The notes under the pieces were generated by a model that was given only the letters and a program-made list of their open reading frames with translations, was not told the origin of the DNA and searched no databases. This document shows, one piece after another, positions 46,159 to 55,000 of a stretch of DNA of 64,000 nt (within the stretch, counting starts at the first letter, position 1; each line of letters opens with the position of its first letter). Origin of the DNA: TCS55 sp964343505 (GTDB lineage: Bacteria; Fidelibacterota; Marinisomatia; Marinisomatales; TCS55); assembly GCA_964343505.1 (NCBI GenBank), contig CAYFJU010000003.1:12982-76981 (forward strand), written 5' to 3'. The position numbers and the translations under genes are program-made.

Positions 46159-46455
46159 TTAGGGTTTGCTGAAAAACCCTTTTCTCATTTTGCATAGAGA
46201 CTGAACAGCTGAGCCTCGGCGCAGCCCTGGCCGTCCCGGCAACGGGGAGGCCCTATGGAGAGCCTTGATTTATGGCTATTCATGATTTCTAGTTATTTAA
46301 ATACTTACAGCTTTTCATATTCAGCGTTCTAGTCTCGACCTTTTTTCAAATAAAGGAATCGTTTATGGTCTCGGCCTTTGCACATCGCTTTTTTCTTATT
46401 CAAACTGTAAAGGTTTTGAGGGGTACCTCGGATACCTTTTTTAAGCAGTCCCTAA
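46159..46455. mobile_element. MITE-like element with imperfect terminal inverted repeats
   Basis: The left end TTAGGGTTTGCTGAAAAA (46159-46176) pairs with the right end, which on the minus strand reads TTAGGGACTGCTTAAAAAA (46437-46455): about 15 of 18 positions agree. AAT flanks both sides (a possible 3-bp target duplication). No open frame of note inside. The middle has a GC-rich hairpin, GGCC-GTCCCG-GCAA-CGGGGA-GGCC at 46229-46252. The right end supplies the TAG stop of hemN, so insertion may have trimmed that gene. Confidence 0.5.
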
Positions 46456-47822
46456 ATAGTTTTTGAATAGATTGAATTATTCCTGGATAAGTATTTGTCA
46501 AAGAACATAGCGATGTTCCTGCTTAAGAAGCGGCCCGTATCTGTGACTTTTAATCCTGTAGAGTTAAACGCTACTAAACCGTCTTTTTCAAATACTTCCC
46601 TGATTTTCCCAAGTTCTTTTTCATACACTTTATTAAAGTCAATATTAATCATGTTTGAAATCTCAGCATAATCAAGCTTCATATCACACATCAGCCTCAT
46701 GATGATGGTATTGACCTGTATATCTTCGATGGACATGATTAAACCTTTTTGAATAGGGAGTAGATTATTTTGTAACAATTTGAAGTATTCATTCAAGTCT
46801 TTAGAATTTTGAAAGTATGCATTTCCGAAATGGCTGATTGAGGAAATTCCAAAGGCGAATAAATCAGATGATTTTTGAGTGCTGTATCCCTGAAAATTTC
46901 GTTGTAATGTGCCGTTTTTCTGTGCCTTCGTCAATTCGTCGTCAGATTTTGCAAAATGGTCCATCCCAATATATTCGTAGCCATTTTGAGAGAGCTTTGC
47001 AATAATCATATGCAACATTTCAATTTTTGTTTTAGGTGATGGCAGATCCTGCTCCTCCATTAATTTCTGATGGGGTTTTATCCAAGGCACATAAGCAAAA
47101 TTATAACAGGCAATCCTGGAGGGATTTAGAGAAAGAATTTGATTCAGTGTGCAATTAAATGTATCCAGATTTTGTTTGGGCAGTCCGTAAATGAGATCAA
47201 AATTGATGGAATGAATGTTGGCATTTTGAATCCATTCAACGATTTTTTTGACATGAGCATAGGAATTTACTCTGTTGATAGCTTGTTGAACATCTGAATT
47301 GAAATCCTGAATTCCCATGGAAATCCGGTTTACACCAATATCCTGCAAAGTACTGATGTGATCAATCGTTATCTTCCTGGGATCAATTTCGCAACTGTAT
47401 TCAACATTTTCGGAAATTAAAAAATGGGAGTGGATAGATGCATTCAATCTCTGCAACTGAAGGGAGGATAAATAGTTGGGGGTACCACCGCCAAAATGAA
47501 TCTGGGACACCATTCTTCCTTTATCCAACTTTTCAGAAACTATTTCCATTTCCTTTTCTAAGTGGGTAAGATATTTTTCCACTAATTCCTGGTTACGGGT
47601 TATCCTCATGGTACAGCCACAGAAATAACAGAGAGAATGACAGAAGGGAATATGGAAATAAAGGGATAAATTGTTTTGCGATTTATTGCTGTTATCAATG
47701 GCCTTCTGCCAGTCCATCATTGTGATTTCAGAATGAAAATTTGGGACTGTGGGGTAACTGGTGTAGCGTGGCCCGAAGATATCATATTTTTCAAGTATTT
47801 GGGTGTTAAACTTTAATTTCAT
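46452..47822 (-). CDS. hemN: Oxygen-independent coproporphyrinogen III oxidase (radical SAM)
   Basis: A 456-residue radical SAM enzyme of heme synthesis. FHIPFCHSLCYFCGCTMRITRN near residue 55 carries the cluster (Cys-x3-Cys-x2-Cys) plus the extra Cys seen in HemN. The N-terminal YDIFGPRYTSYPTVPNFH, FGGGTPNYLSS and GMDHFAKSDDELTKAQKNGTLQRNFQGYST are HemN signatures, distinguishing it from HemW. The start ATG overlaps the stop of a decayed frame upstream (ATGA). The stop codon lies in the terminal repeat of the neighbouring element, so the C terminus may be altered. It provides anaerobic heme for the many cytochromes here. Confidence 0.93.
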   Translation of the reverse strand: MKLKFNTQILEKYDIFGPRYTSYPTVPNFHSEITMMDWQKAIDNSNKSQNNLSLYFHIPFCHSLCYFCGCTMRITRNQELVEKYLTHLEKEMEIVSEKLDKGRMVSQIHFGGGTPNYLSSLQLQRLNASIHSHFLISENVEYSCEIDPRKITIDHISTLQDIGVNRISMGIQDFNSDVQQAINRVNSYAHVKKIVEWIQNANIHSINFDLIYGLPKQNLDTFNCTLNQILSLNPSRIACYNFAYVPWIKPHQKLMEEQDLPSPKTKIEMLHMIIAKLSQNGYEYIGMDHFAKSDDELTKAQKNGTLQRNFQGYSTQKSSDLFAFGISSISHFGNAYFQNSKDLNEYFKLLQNNLLPIQKGLIMSIEDIQVNTIIMRLMCDMKLDYAEISNMINIDFNKVYEKELGKIREVFEKDGLVAFNSTGLKVTDTGRFLSRNIAMFFDKYLSRNNSIYSKTI

Positions 47823-48180
47823 ACTGTTTTATTGCGATCCTTTGATAAGATGTATTTTGTCCAAAATGACTGATTATCATTAATATTCATTTCAATCGTC
47901 TCCTTCCAAGTCCAGCCCGGATATATGGAACTTCCTTCTTCATCCCCGGGGTCATACAATCGTCTTGTGATCTCGCCGTCAAGGGGCCCTTCAATTTTTC
48001 CGGAAATTCAGCATTAAGAATCAGGATAGATTTTCGATCCTAATTCCTTCCTTCAGAAAACCTTTAAGCTGGTCCATAACCCATTTACGGGAAAGAATTA
48101 AGTTTGGATCTTCTCCAGATTTACGATATCTATTTTCGTGTATATAGGGTTATGTACTTCCTTTTCCCCCAGAGGGACCA
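47819..48180 (-). pseudogene. Decayed gene upstream of hemN, function unknown
   Basis: Two protein-like stretches lie in different frames. Upstream: YRKSGEDPNLILSRKWVMDQ, LKGFLKEGIRIENLS; downstream: GEITRRLYDPGDEEGSSIYP, GWTWKETIEMNINDNQS and SFWTKYILSKDRNKTV. The second ends in a TGA overlapping the hemN ATG by four bases, the spacing of a translationally coupled gene. At least one frameshift or stop separates the parts and no full start is seen. I recognise no family. Confidence 0.45.
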
Positions 48181-48199
48181 AATACGTTTAAACAGAATC

Positions 48200-49867
48200 C
48201 TATAGGCTTATACAAATATCTTTCCGGGGTCCCTCTCCCTGCCGGATCTTTATTAAATGTTCATTAATTTGGTCAATGACTAAATGTGTATTCATAATCT
48301 CTGAAATTTTATTTGCGCGCTTAATATTTTTGATTGCTTTTTCTAATAAATATTCGGTTGACTGTTTCTTTCCGTACTTATTTTTTATAACGCCACCGGA
48401 TAACTGGATAAATCCTTTTACATTTGCTCTTGCCTCCTCATTGCCGGCCTTCCATATCTGCTCCCAGATTACATAAGCTTCATGGATCTTTCCATCATTG
48501 AACAGTTGCTTTCCCCGGTTAAAATTGGAAATATATTTTCCCTGTTCCTTTGCGCCTTTTCTTTCTTTCGTGGTTATGCTGGTTTTCTTATTTAAACCCA
48601 TCCATATATCTTCTGCCAAAGTAACTTTGAAATTTTCTTTCTTACTTCGAGCCAGTTCATCCACAAATTTATAGATCAATTCCCAGTTCACATGTTCCAT
48701 AACAACTATTTTCCACCACTTAGGCTGTCCCTTATGCGTATCAGGTACCAGTGTATATTTTTCACAAATACTACTGGAAATATCTTCCGACAGGATTGTT
48801 ACAATATTCATGAATTCATTCCTGAAAAACCGAATATCTAATTCAGATAAAGATTTACAAATAAAGTCGGTCTTTTTTATTAATTGTTTCATATGGTCCA
48901 TAAGACCTTTCGACCCATGAATATTTAAAATCATCCAGGTAGCGATTGCATTTGCGCCTGAACGGGAACCACACAACGTATGATCCAATCCTTCGATATA
49001 ACTTGCCTCTTCAGTTAAAACATTATCAATTAATCCTTTTTTTATAAGGAATATCCCTGTACCATAAGGTGCCTGCAGCATTTTATGACCATCCACTGAT
49101 AATGAATCAACATTTGGGTTCTCGAAATTGAAGGCATTATCGGGATTGGTGAATGGATAAATAAAGCCTCCGAATGCAGCATCAACATGTATTTTAAAAT
49201 GAAGATTATGAGAGTTAAATATCTGCGTGATTGAATCAATATCATCGATAGATCCAAACATGGTTGTAGCCATATTCAGTACTGTGATGAAATATTTAAC
49301 ACCATCTGCTTTAAGCTTTAATAATTGATTGTCAAGCTTCTCCAGATTGATTTCCCTATTTTGGAAATCCACATCCAATACTTTGAAGTTCAATTGTAAA
49401 ATATTGCAGACTTTAAATAGTGAATAGTGAGTATCCTCCGAAAATAACACACCTATTTCATCGTTTTTGGCATTGCAGTTATTTTTATAATATTCTCGAA
49501 AAATCCAAACAGCCTGAATATTGCACTCGGTGCCTCCCGATGCAATATATCCGTCGTATTGGTTCGGCGTTGCTTTAAAAATATTTTCTGCACAGATCCG
49601 AAGTAAATCCAACTCAATTTTTTGAGTACCTTTAAATGCCGGCAGAGATTTTTCGTATGTATGGAGTCCAATATGATTCGGGTTTTCTATAAAGGATCTA
49701 ATGAATGGTGCATTTTCAAGAAAATCCGCATCCGCCGGAAACATTTTTGGATCAAGATATGTGGCTGGTAATCCCAATATATTGTGGTCATAAAAACTGG
49801 AATTTTGTTCCAATGCATTCAGTACAATGGTTTTTAATTCATCAAAAGGATATACCGGCCAAAACAT
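48200..49867 (-). CDS. Group II PLP decarboxylase fused to a C-terminal DUF309 domain
   Basis: A 555-residue protein. Residues about 1-425 form a PLP-dependent group II amino acid decarboxylase-like domain: NQYDGYIASGGTECNIQAVW, KIHVDAAFGGFIYPF (Asp binding the PLP ring) and SLSVDGHKMLQAPYGTGIFL with the PLP lysine near 262. Residues about 447-545 match the DUF309 helical domain: NRGKQLFNDGKIHEAYVIWEQIWKAG, FIQLSGGVIKNKYGK. The fusion is odd. The substrate is unknown; relatives act on glutamate, histidine or tyrosine. It lies 14 bases after the chaperone gene of the Nxr-like operon, so probably shares its transcript. Confidence 0.8.
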   Translation of the reverse strand: MFWPVYPFDELKTIVLNALEQNSSFYDHNILGLPATYLDPKMFPADADFLENAPFIRSFIENPNHIGLHTYEKSLPAFKGTQKIELDLLRICAENIFKATPNQYDGYIASGGTECNIQAVWIFREYYKNNCNAKNDEIGVLFSEDTHYSLFKVCNILQLNFKVLDVDFQNREINLEKLDNQLLKLKADGVKYFITVLNMATTMFGSIDDIDSITQIFNSHNLHFKIHVDAAFGGFIYPFTNPDNAFNFENPNVDSLSVDGHKMLQAPYGTGIFLIKKGLIDNVLTEEASYIEGLDHTLCGSRSGANAIATWMILNIHGSKGLMDHMKQLIKKTDFICKSLSELDIRFFRNEFMNIVTILSEDISSSICEKYTLVPDTHKGQPKWWKIVVMEHVNWELIYKFVDELARSKKENFKVTLAEDIWMGLNKKTSITTKERKGAKEQGKYISNFNRGKQLFNDGKIHEAYVIWEQIWKAGNEEARANVKGFIQLSGGVIKNKYGKKQSTEYLLEKAIKNIKRANKISEIMNTHLVIDQINEHLIKIRQGEGPRKDICISL

Positions 49868-49881
49868 CTTTTAATCATTCA

Positions 49882-50553
49882 CTAATTTTGTTTTACCGTG
49901 GTTCTTGATATTTTTTCACAATCAAGAAAAGTGCGTAAAAACTTCCCACTCAAATTGTAAAAATCACTATCTACTTTATCAGCCAAATTCTCTGCAAACA
50001 TCATGGTCCAATCCAAAAAATGATCTTTCTGGAATTGAGTGAACGCATCCTGACACACATCCATTTTTTCAATTAGTTCATCCCGTTCAGCCAGTCTTTC
50101 CTTTAAAAGAAGGTAGGATAAAAACTCCGTTTGGGTAGATATGTGGTCTGCCCGTTCAATGGATTCCACTTCCATCCCGAATGCTTTATAGAATCCATTT
50201 AAGTCCGCTAGTTTTTGCGTACGAAAAAAGACATCCTCATTTTTCAAATGTTCCAAAGCGTAAGGTGCAATCTGTTTGGAAAGAGTATGGCCAAACACAT
50301 CCACAAATTCATCCTTAATATTTTTCAAATTTTTTGTGCTTAGCTGTGCCATAATCTTTTGAAATGAATTGGATAATCCTGTGTAATGCGACTCATCCAT
50401 TTGAAAGCAGGCGTCTAATACAGATCCTTGAATTTGGGGCGCCAGCAACATGGAAAACTTTTCACTTTCCGGATCTGCAAACAGGGCTGATACGGCGCCA
50501 TAAAGTGTTGACCGTGCTTCCAGTAACTTTTTTTCTGTTGTTAAAACAGGCAT
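49882..50553 (-). CDS. TorD/NarJ-family molybdoenzyme assembly chaperone
   Basis: A 223-residue all-helical cytoplasmic chaperone: LLEARSTLYGAVSALFADPESEKFSML, then IKDEFVDVFGHTLSKQIAPYALEHL and the family's ...TQTEFLSYLLLKERL. Proteins of this kind bind the twin-arginine leader and help insert the molybdenum cofactor into the alpha subunit. The start ATG at 50551-50553 follows the beta-subunit stop by one base; 45 further upstream codons lie within the beta gene. Placed last in the Nxr-like unit, it most likely serves the alpha subunit at 52093. Confidence 0.85.
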   Translation of the reverse strand: MPVLTTEKKLLEARSTLYGAVSALFADPESEKFSMLLAPQIQGSVLDACFQMDESHYTGLSNSFQKIMAQLSTKNLKNIKDEFVDVFGHTLSKQIAPYALEHLKNEDVFFRTQKLADLNGFYKAFGMEVESIERADHISTQTEFLSYLLLKERLAERDELIEKMDVCQDAFTQFQKDHFLDWTMMFAENLADKVDSDFYNLSGKFLRTFLDCEKISRTTVKQN

Positions 50554-50554
50554 A

Positions 50555-51835
50555 TCAAATCGAATTAAAATGGGTGCCCGGCCGTTCATACATGGGCTCA
50601 TCCACGGTGGTACGGACGCATTCCTTCCCCTGTTCGTTGTAGCCAATGACTGTGTCGTTGAATACAGAAAGTCCCGTCCGTGATCCATCAGAAAGGGTCA
50701 CTTCTTTTTCATAAATCTTGGGACCTTTTTTGATCTTAAACCTGAAGATCACTTCCTGCTGGGCGCGGAAAAGCTGCAGGATAGCCATGAGTTCACGTGT
50801 GGGTGCAGTGTAGCGGTCAATGGCAGTTTCAACGCCGGGGCCAAACATTTGGGTTAAGTAATCCCGTGGCGCCCACCGGGGCGGGATGTAAAATATATTC
50901 GGTAACGTCCCAAACTGTGGATAAAGGGGCAGGGCGACTTTTTCCTTATGAATCATCCAATAGAGTGGATTTTCTTCATCTTTCGTCCACATCCCATCCC
51001 GATTCATTTTCACCAGCCCCTGCATCCGAATTTTCCCTACACAGGACGCCATGCACCGTGTTTCCACAGGAACACCATCCGGCGTAATATGGCTATCCTG
51101 GCCTTCTAATCGCGGATAGCAGGCAATACATTTTTCAGAAATATGGGTTTGACCATTATACATGGCTTTTTTATACGGACAAGCTTCCACACACTTCCGG
51201 TACCCCCGGCACCGTTCCTGATCGATCAACACAACACCGTCTTCATCCCGTTTATAAATAGCTTTTTTGGGGCAAGCCGCCAGGCAGGCAGGATAGGTGC
51301 AATGATTACAAATCCGCTGTAGGTAGAAAAAGAAACTCTTATGTTCCGGCAATTTTATGGGATCGCTGATATAACCCATTTTATCTTTTTTGGCTGCATT
51401 GGGTGGGGATACATCTTCACCGATATTGGGTTTCGTCCATTCCATATCTTCCGGTAAATAACCCAAAACACGAGATTGGCCATTTTGGGTTTTCTCTTTT
51501 TCAGCCGCTTCAAAAATAGTCATGCCGTCATATTCACCGTCACTGGTCCAAGTCATGGATTTTTCCTGGCGTTCGTGAGCCATCTGCATCAGGTTCAGCA
51601 GTTTTACATCCCAATGCTGGGGATAACCGCCGTATGGTTTGGTCTCCACATTATTCCACCACATCAATTCCTGTCCCTTGGAAAATGTCCAGGTGCTTTT
51701 GCAGGCCATGGTGCAGGTCTGGCAAGCAATACAGCGATTAATATTGAATACGGCGGCAAACTGCCTTTCAGGATATTTCCCTTCATAAGGATAATCCATA
51801 TCCCGATTGATCTGCCAATTATAAACGTTCGCCAT
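50555..51835 (-). CDS. Nxr-like (type II DMSO reductase family) iron-sulfur beta subunit
   Basis: A 426-residue four-cluster subunit. It opens VYNWQINRDMDYPYEGKYPE, and CIACQTCTMACKSTWTFSKGQELMWWNNVETKPYGGYPQHWD is nearly the sequence I associate with NxrB of Nitrospira and anammox bacteria. Other groups: CNHCTYPACLAACPKKA, CRGYRKCVEACPYKK and CIACYPRLEGQ with CMASC. Tyr replaces one Cys in CRGYRKC, so a [3Fe-4S] cluster is expected. No signal peptide: it should be co-exported with the alpha subunit. It is clearly different from NarH at 37722. Confidence 0.9.
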   Translation of the reverse strand: MANVYNWQINRDMDYPYEGKYPERQFAAVFNINRCIACQTCTMACKSTWTFSKGQELMWWNNVETKPYGGYPQHWDVKLLNLMQMAHERQEKSMTWTSDGEYDGMTIFEAAEKEKTQNGQSRVLGYLPEDMEWTKPNIGEDVSPPNAAKKDKMGYISDPIKLPEHKSFFFYLQRICNHCTYPACLAACPKKAIYKRDEDGVVLIDQERCRGYRKCVEACPYKKAMYNGQTHISEKCIACYPRLEGQDSHITPDGVPVETRCMASCVGKIRMQGLVKMNRDGMWTKDEENPLYWMIHKEKVALPLYPQFGTLPNIFYIPPRWAPRDYLTQMFGPGVETAIDRYTAPTRELMAILQLFRAQQEVIFRFKIKKGPKIYEKEVTLSDGSRTGLSVFNDTVIGYNEQGKECVRTTVDEPMYERPGTHFNSI

Positions 51836-52099
51836 CTACAACTCCTGACCGTTAATCACATAAATTTTTTCATACACTTGTCTGACAATCTTTTTCACGG
51901 CCTGTTTTCCTAACTGGGAATAAGCCATGTGAAGCCCGCCATAAAACGGGTCCGAAAACATGGATAGTAATTCATCCTGATCCATACCCATATCTCGAAA
52001 TTCTTCAGCCATGACCTGTGTCTGTTGAATAAGATTCCCGCCGGGGATTTCCATGGCCATCATTTCAAAAGGATCTTCCTGTTCAAAATCTTTTACCAT
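51836..52099 (-). CDS. Small acidic Met-rich protein between the Nxr-like alpha and beta genes
   Basis: An 87-residue protein, no signal peptide or membrane helix: DFEQEDPFEMMAMEIPGGNL, EEFRDMGMDQDELLSMFSDPFYGGLHMAYSQLGKQAVKKIV. The start overlaps the alpha stop by seven bases (ATGGTAA), and the beta ATG is just past its stop, so it is translated with them. I know no named family. It may be a dedicated chaperone or a small subunit, analogous to small proteins that help mature other Mo enzymes. Confidence 0.75.
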   Translation of the reverse strand: MVKDFEQEDPFEMMAMEIPGGNLIQQTQVMAEEFRDMGMDQDELLSMFSDPFYGGLHMAYSQLGKQAVKKIVRQVYEKIYVINGQEL

Positions 52100-55000
52100 T
52101 CATCGTCGCCAATGGTTGTCAGGTTACCGGCCAAATAATCCTGCATAAATTCATTTTCATTCGCCGGCGTGTAACCCGTTTTGACCACATCCAATTTGCC
52201 TTTCCCGTGCATTCCGCCTTTTTCTGCAAAGGAAATTTTCACCAGCGTTTCTTTCGGCACGGTGTTGATGGCATGGTTGTCCGCTTCGTATCCGAACAAG
52301 AATCCCATCTTGGCTTTTCCCTTATGGAAGAGACTGTCCAATTGCTGCATGGGCATTTGCCAGCCGTAGGTCAGGGATTGATGGGAACCGTAGCGAAAAC
52401 TGGCCTGGTAACCTGTATCTTTGGATAAAGCCCTGCCGTCTTTCCGGGATTCATGAGCCAACACAGATTTTTCCGTAGCCATCCAGGCGCCGTGTTTGAT
52501 CATGATCACATGATAGGGGTAGGATGGATTGTACCGGCAGCGTAATTTGAGCCGGGCCACTTTATAAAAGGGATCATTCACATCGAAATTCCGGTAGGGC
52601 CGGTTTTGCGGATCCGCATCCACAAAAACATAATCCCCGTCTTCAATGCCCAAATCCTTGGCCGCATCGGAATTCATATACATGGTATGTTCCCCCACAC
52701 CGGGCTGGCGCTTATCCTGACGGTAGGGATCGCCAAATGGATTGCTCCAGATGAATTGCCAATCGGTGACCTGCCAGCTTGAATGGGTGGCATGTCTCGT
52801 TTTAGGTGTCAGGCAGTAAAATGAGAAACCATCTTCCCACAGAAAGTTCTTCGTCTTTTTCACGTTCGCCCAGGGCATTTTCACATTCCGCACCTGACGG
52901 TCTTCCGGGGATGTGGCATCCATTGGAATTCCGTAGTCATCCGGTCGGATCATTGGATTGGCAGATACAATGACATTGGGCAGATACGGTGTAGCTTCGG
53001 GGCCTTCACGGTGAACGATAAAATTTTCCCCATATTCGATGATTTCCGGCTCATCATTGTAAGCCTGCAATCGTCCGGTCGGCGTATAAAAAGGTGTACT
53101 TTCCTTGATCTGTTCATAGAAAGGAATTCTCGGATAGGTCCGAAACAGCATCAATGCGGCACCGGGTTCACCGTACTTTCCGTCCATTATATCTTTGGTG
53201 GTGTACCCTTTGGTGGTATTACTGCCGTTTAACAGACGATCGATGTAAACGTCCGTTTTTCCATCCAAAACAAATTTCCAGTAGGCTTCGAACCGGTCGT
53301 CTTCCAGGATTTTTCCTAACTGTTTGGCCACACGGGCCCAGATCAATGCATCATCCTTTGAATCAAAAACAGGCTTCAATCCGCCATTCCAAATCTGCAG
53401 AAACGGGTTGGAACAGGATGCAGTCAATTCATAATTCTGCTGTTCCGCCCAACTGTTGGCCGGCAGTACAATGTCGGCATACTCACAGGTGGCCGTCATT
53501 TCAATATCCTGGCTGATGATCATTTCGATACCGGGATTGGTATTTTTCACCATTTCATAATGATATTTGGCATTGTTCAGCAGATTCACATTATTGTGCC
53601 AAATGGCCTTGGTGGGGGTGGGCATATGGGTTTTTCCGGTGAAAGATTTTTTCCCATACTTCGGTGTATCTACCTGCAAAGGGAAGTCCCCCACATTCCA
53701 ATAGGATGGTTCTTCGCCCCGGGCATATCCTTTTACTTTGAGATCCTTTGCCCTGGCCTTTGGATCTAAATTCGGTGAGAATGGATCTTCCGCTACCCAG
53801 CCTTTAAATCCGGGGCCAGCTTCATCCGACCCTTGAAAAAGTCCGGCTTTGTAGTTTCCGGCCCACGTATGGCATCCGGCGCCACGCTTGCCGATATTCC
53901 CCGTGAGAATCACAGGCAGGAAACAGGCACGGTTACTTTCTACCGCATGGAACCAGTGATTCAACCCTTCACCGATATGAATGGCCGCCGGCTTAATGGT
54001 GGACAAATCCTTCGCTAACTGTTGGATCAATTCCTTATTGGAATGGGTGATCTCCGCCACCGTATCCAAATCATAATCCTTTAAATGAATATGCTTATAG
54101 GCCCAGAATAGGGTACACACTTCAATTTCTTTTCCATTTACATCTTGGATTTTCCCATTCCAATCCAGTGCCGGATCGATTTTTTTCTGTTTTAAAAATT
54201 CGCCGATATCTTCCCGGGTAATGGCTTGAACCGATTTGGACGATTTATCAAATACAGTAAAATCCCCGATCTGTTCATACTGATCCTTTTTCATCCCATG
54301 GATTTTGAAGCTGGGACCACTTTCAGATAATTGGTTTTTATAATCCGGAATTAAATCTTCAGGCTTTAACCGCTTCAGGGTATCTTTCCGGATCAACAAT
54401 GGGAAATCGGAAAATTCCTTCAGGAATTTTTTATCGTGACAGTTGTTATCCATAATGAGTTTCGACACACCCAACAGCAACGCCGTGTCCGTATTCGGCC
54501 GGATGGTGAGCCAGTAATCGGCCTTGGAAGATGAAGGTCCGTATTCCGGGGAAATGTTCACTAATTTTCCGCCCCGTTCCATGATTTCCGCCGCAAAGTG
54601 ATTATCCGCCCGTTTGTTTTCCACCAGATTTTTGCCGATAGACACCATCAATTTGCTGAATCGTATTTCATTCATATCCACATCCGATGCCTGCAAACCA
54701 TGGACAAAAGGAAAGCCCGGCGCCTGATCGCCGTGCCAGGTATAATTTGACCAGTTTCGTCCGCCTTTGGCATCTTTTGGATAAACGCCCCGCACATGAT
54801 GATCCACCAATGCCAAGGTATTGCTGAAGCGGTAAGCGCCGTATTTCCCGATGACGCCCAACAAACCCATTCCGCCACGAAGTTTAATGGTGCGAGTCCC
54901 GGCCCCGTCCCAATGGGTGAGCATTTCTTTCGGATAGCCCTGTTCAAGCAATCGTTTTTTTCCAATATCACCGCTATAGGTTTTAGAAATATTGATCAGT

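Noticed and set aside
46146..46161. FNR-like box (TTGATTCGATTAA) upstream of the S9 remnant
   Set aside because: The spacer is three bases, not four, and there is no functional gene downstream.
46200..46270. GC-rich hairpin CCCG-GCAA-CGGG as a possible SAM or cobalamin riboswitch for the PLP enzyme
   Set aside because: The conserved cores of those riboswitches are absent, and the GGCAAC string is on the strand facing away from the metabolic gene. It lies inside the MITE-like element.
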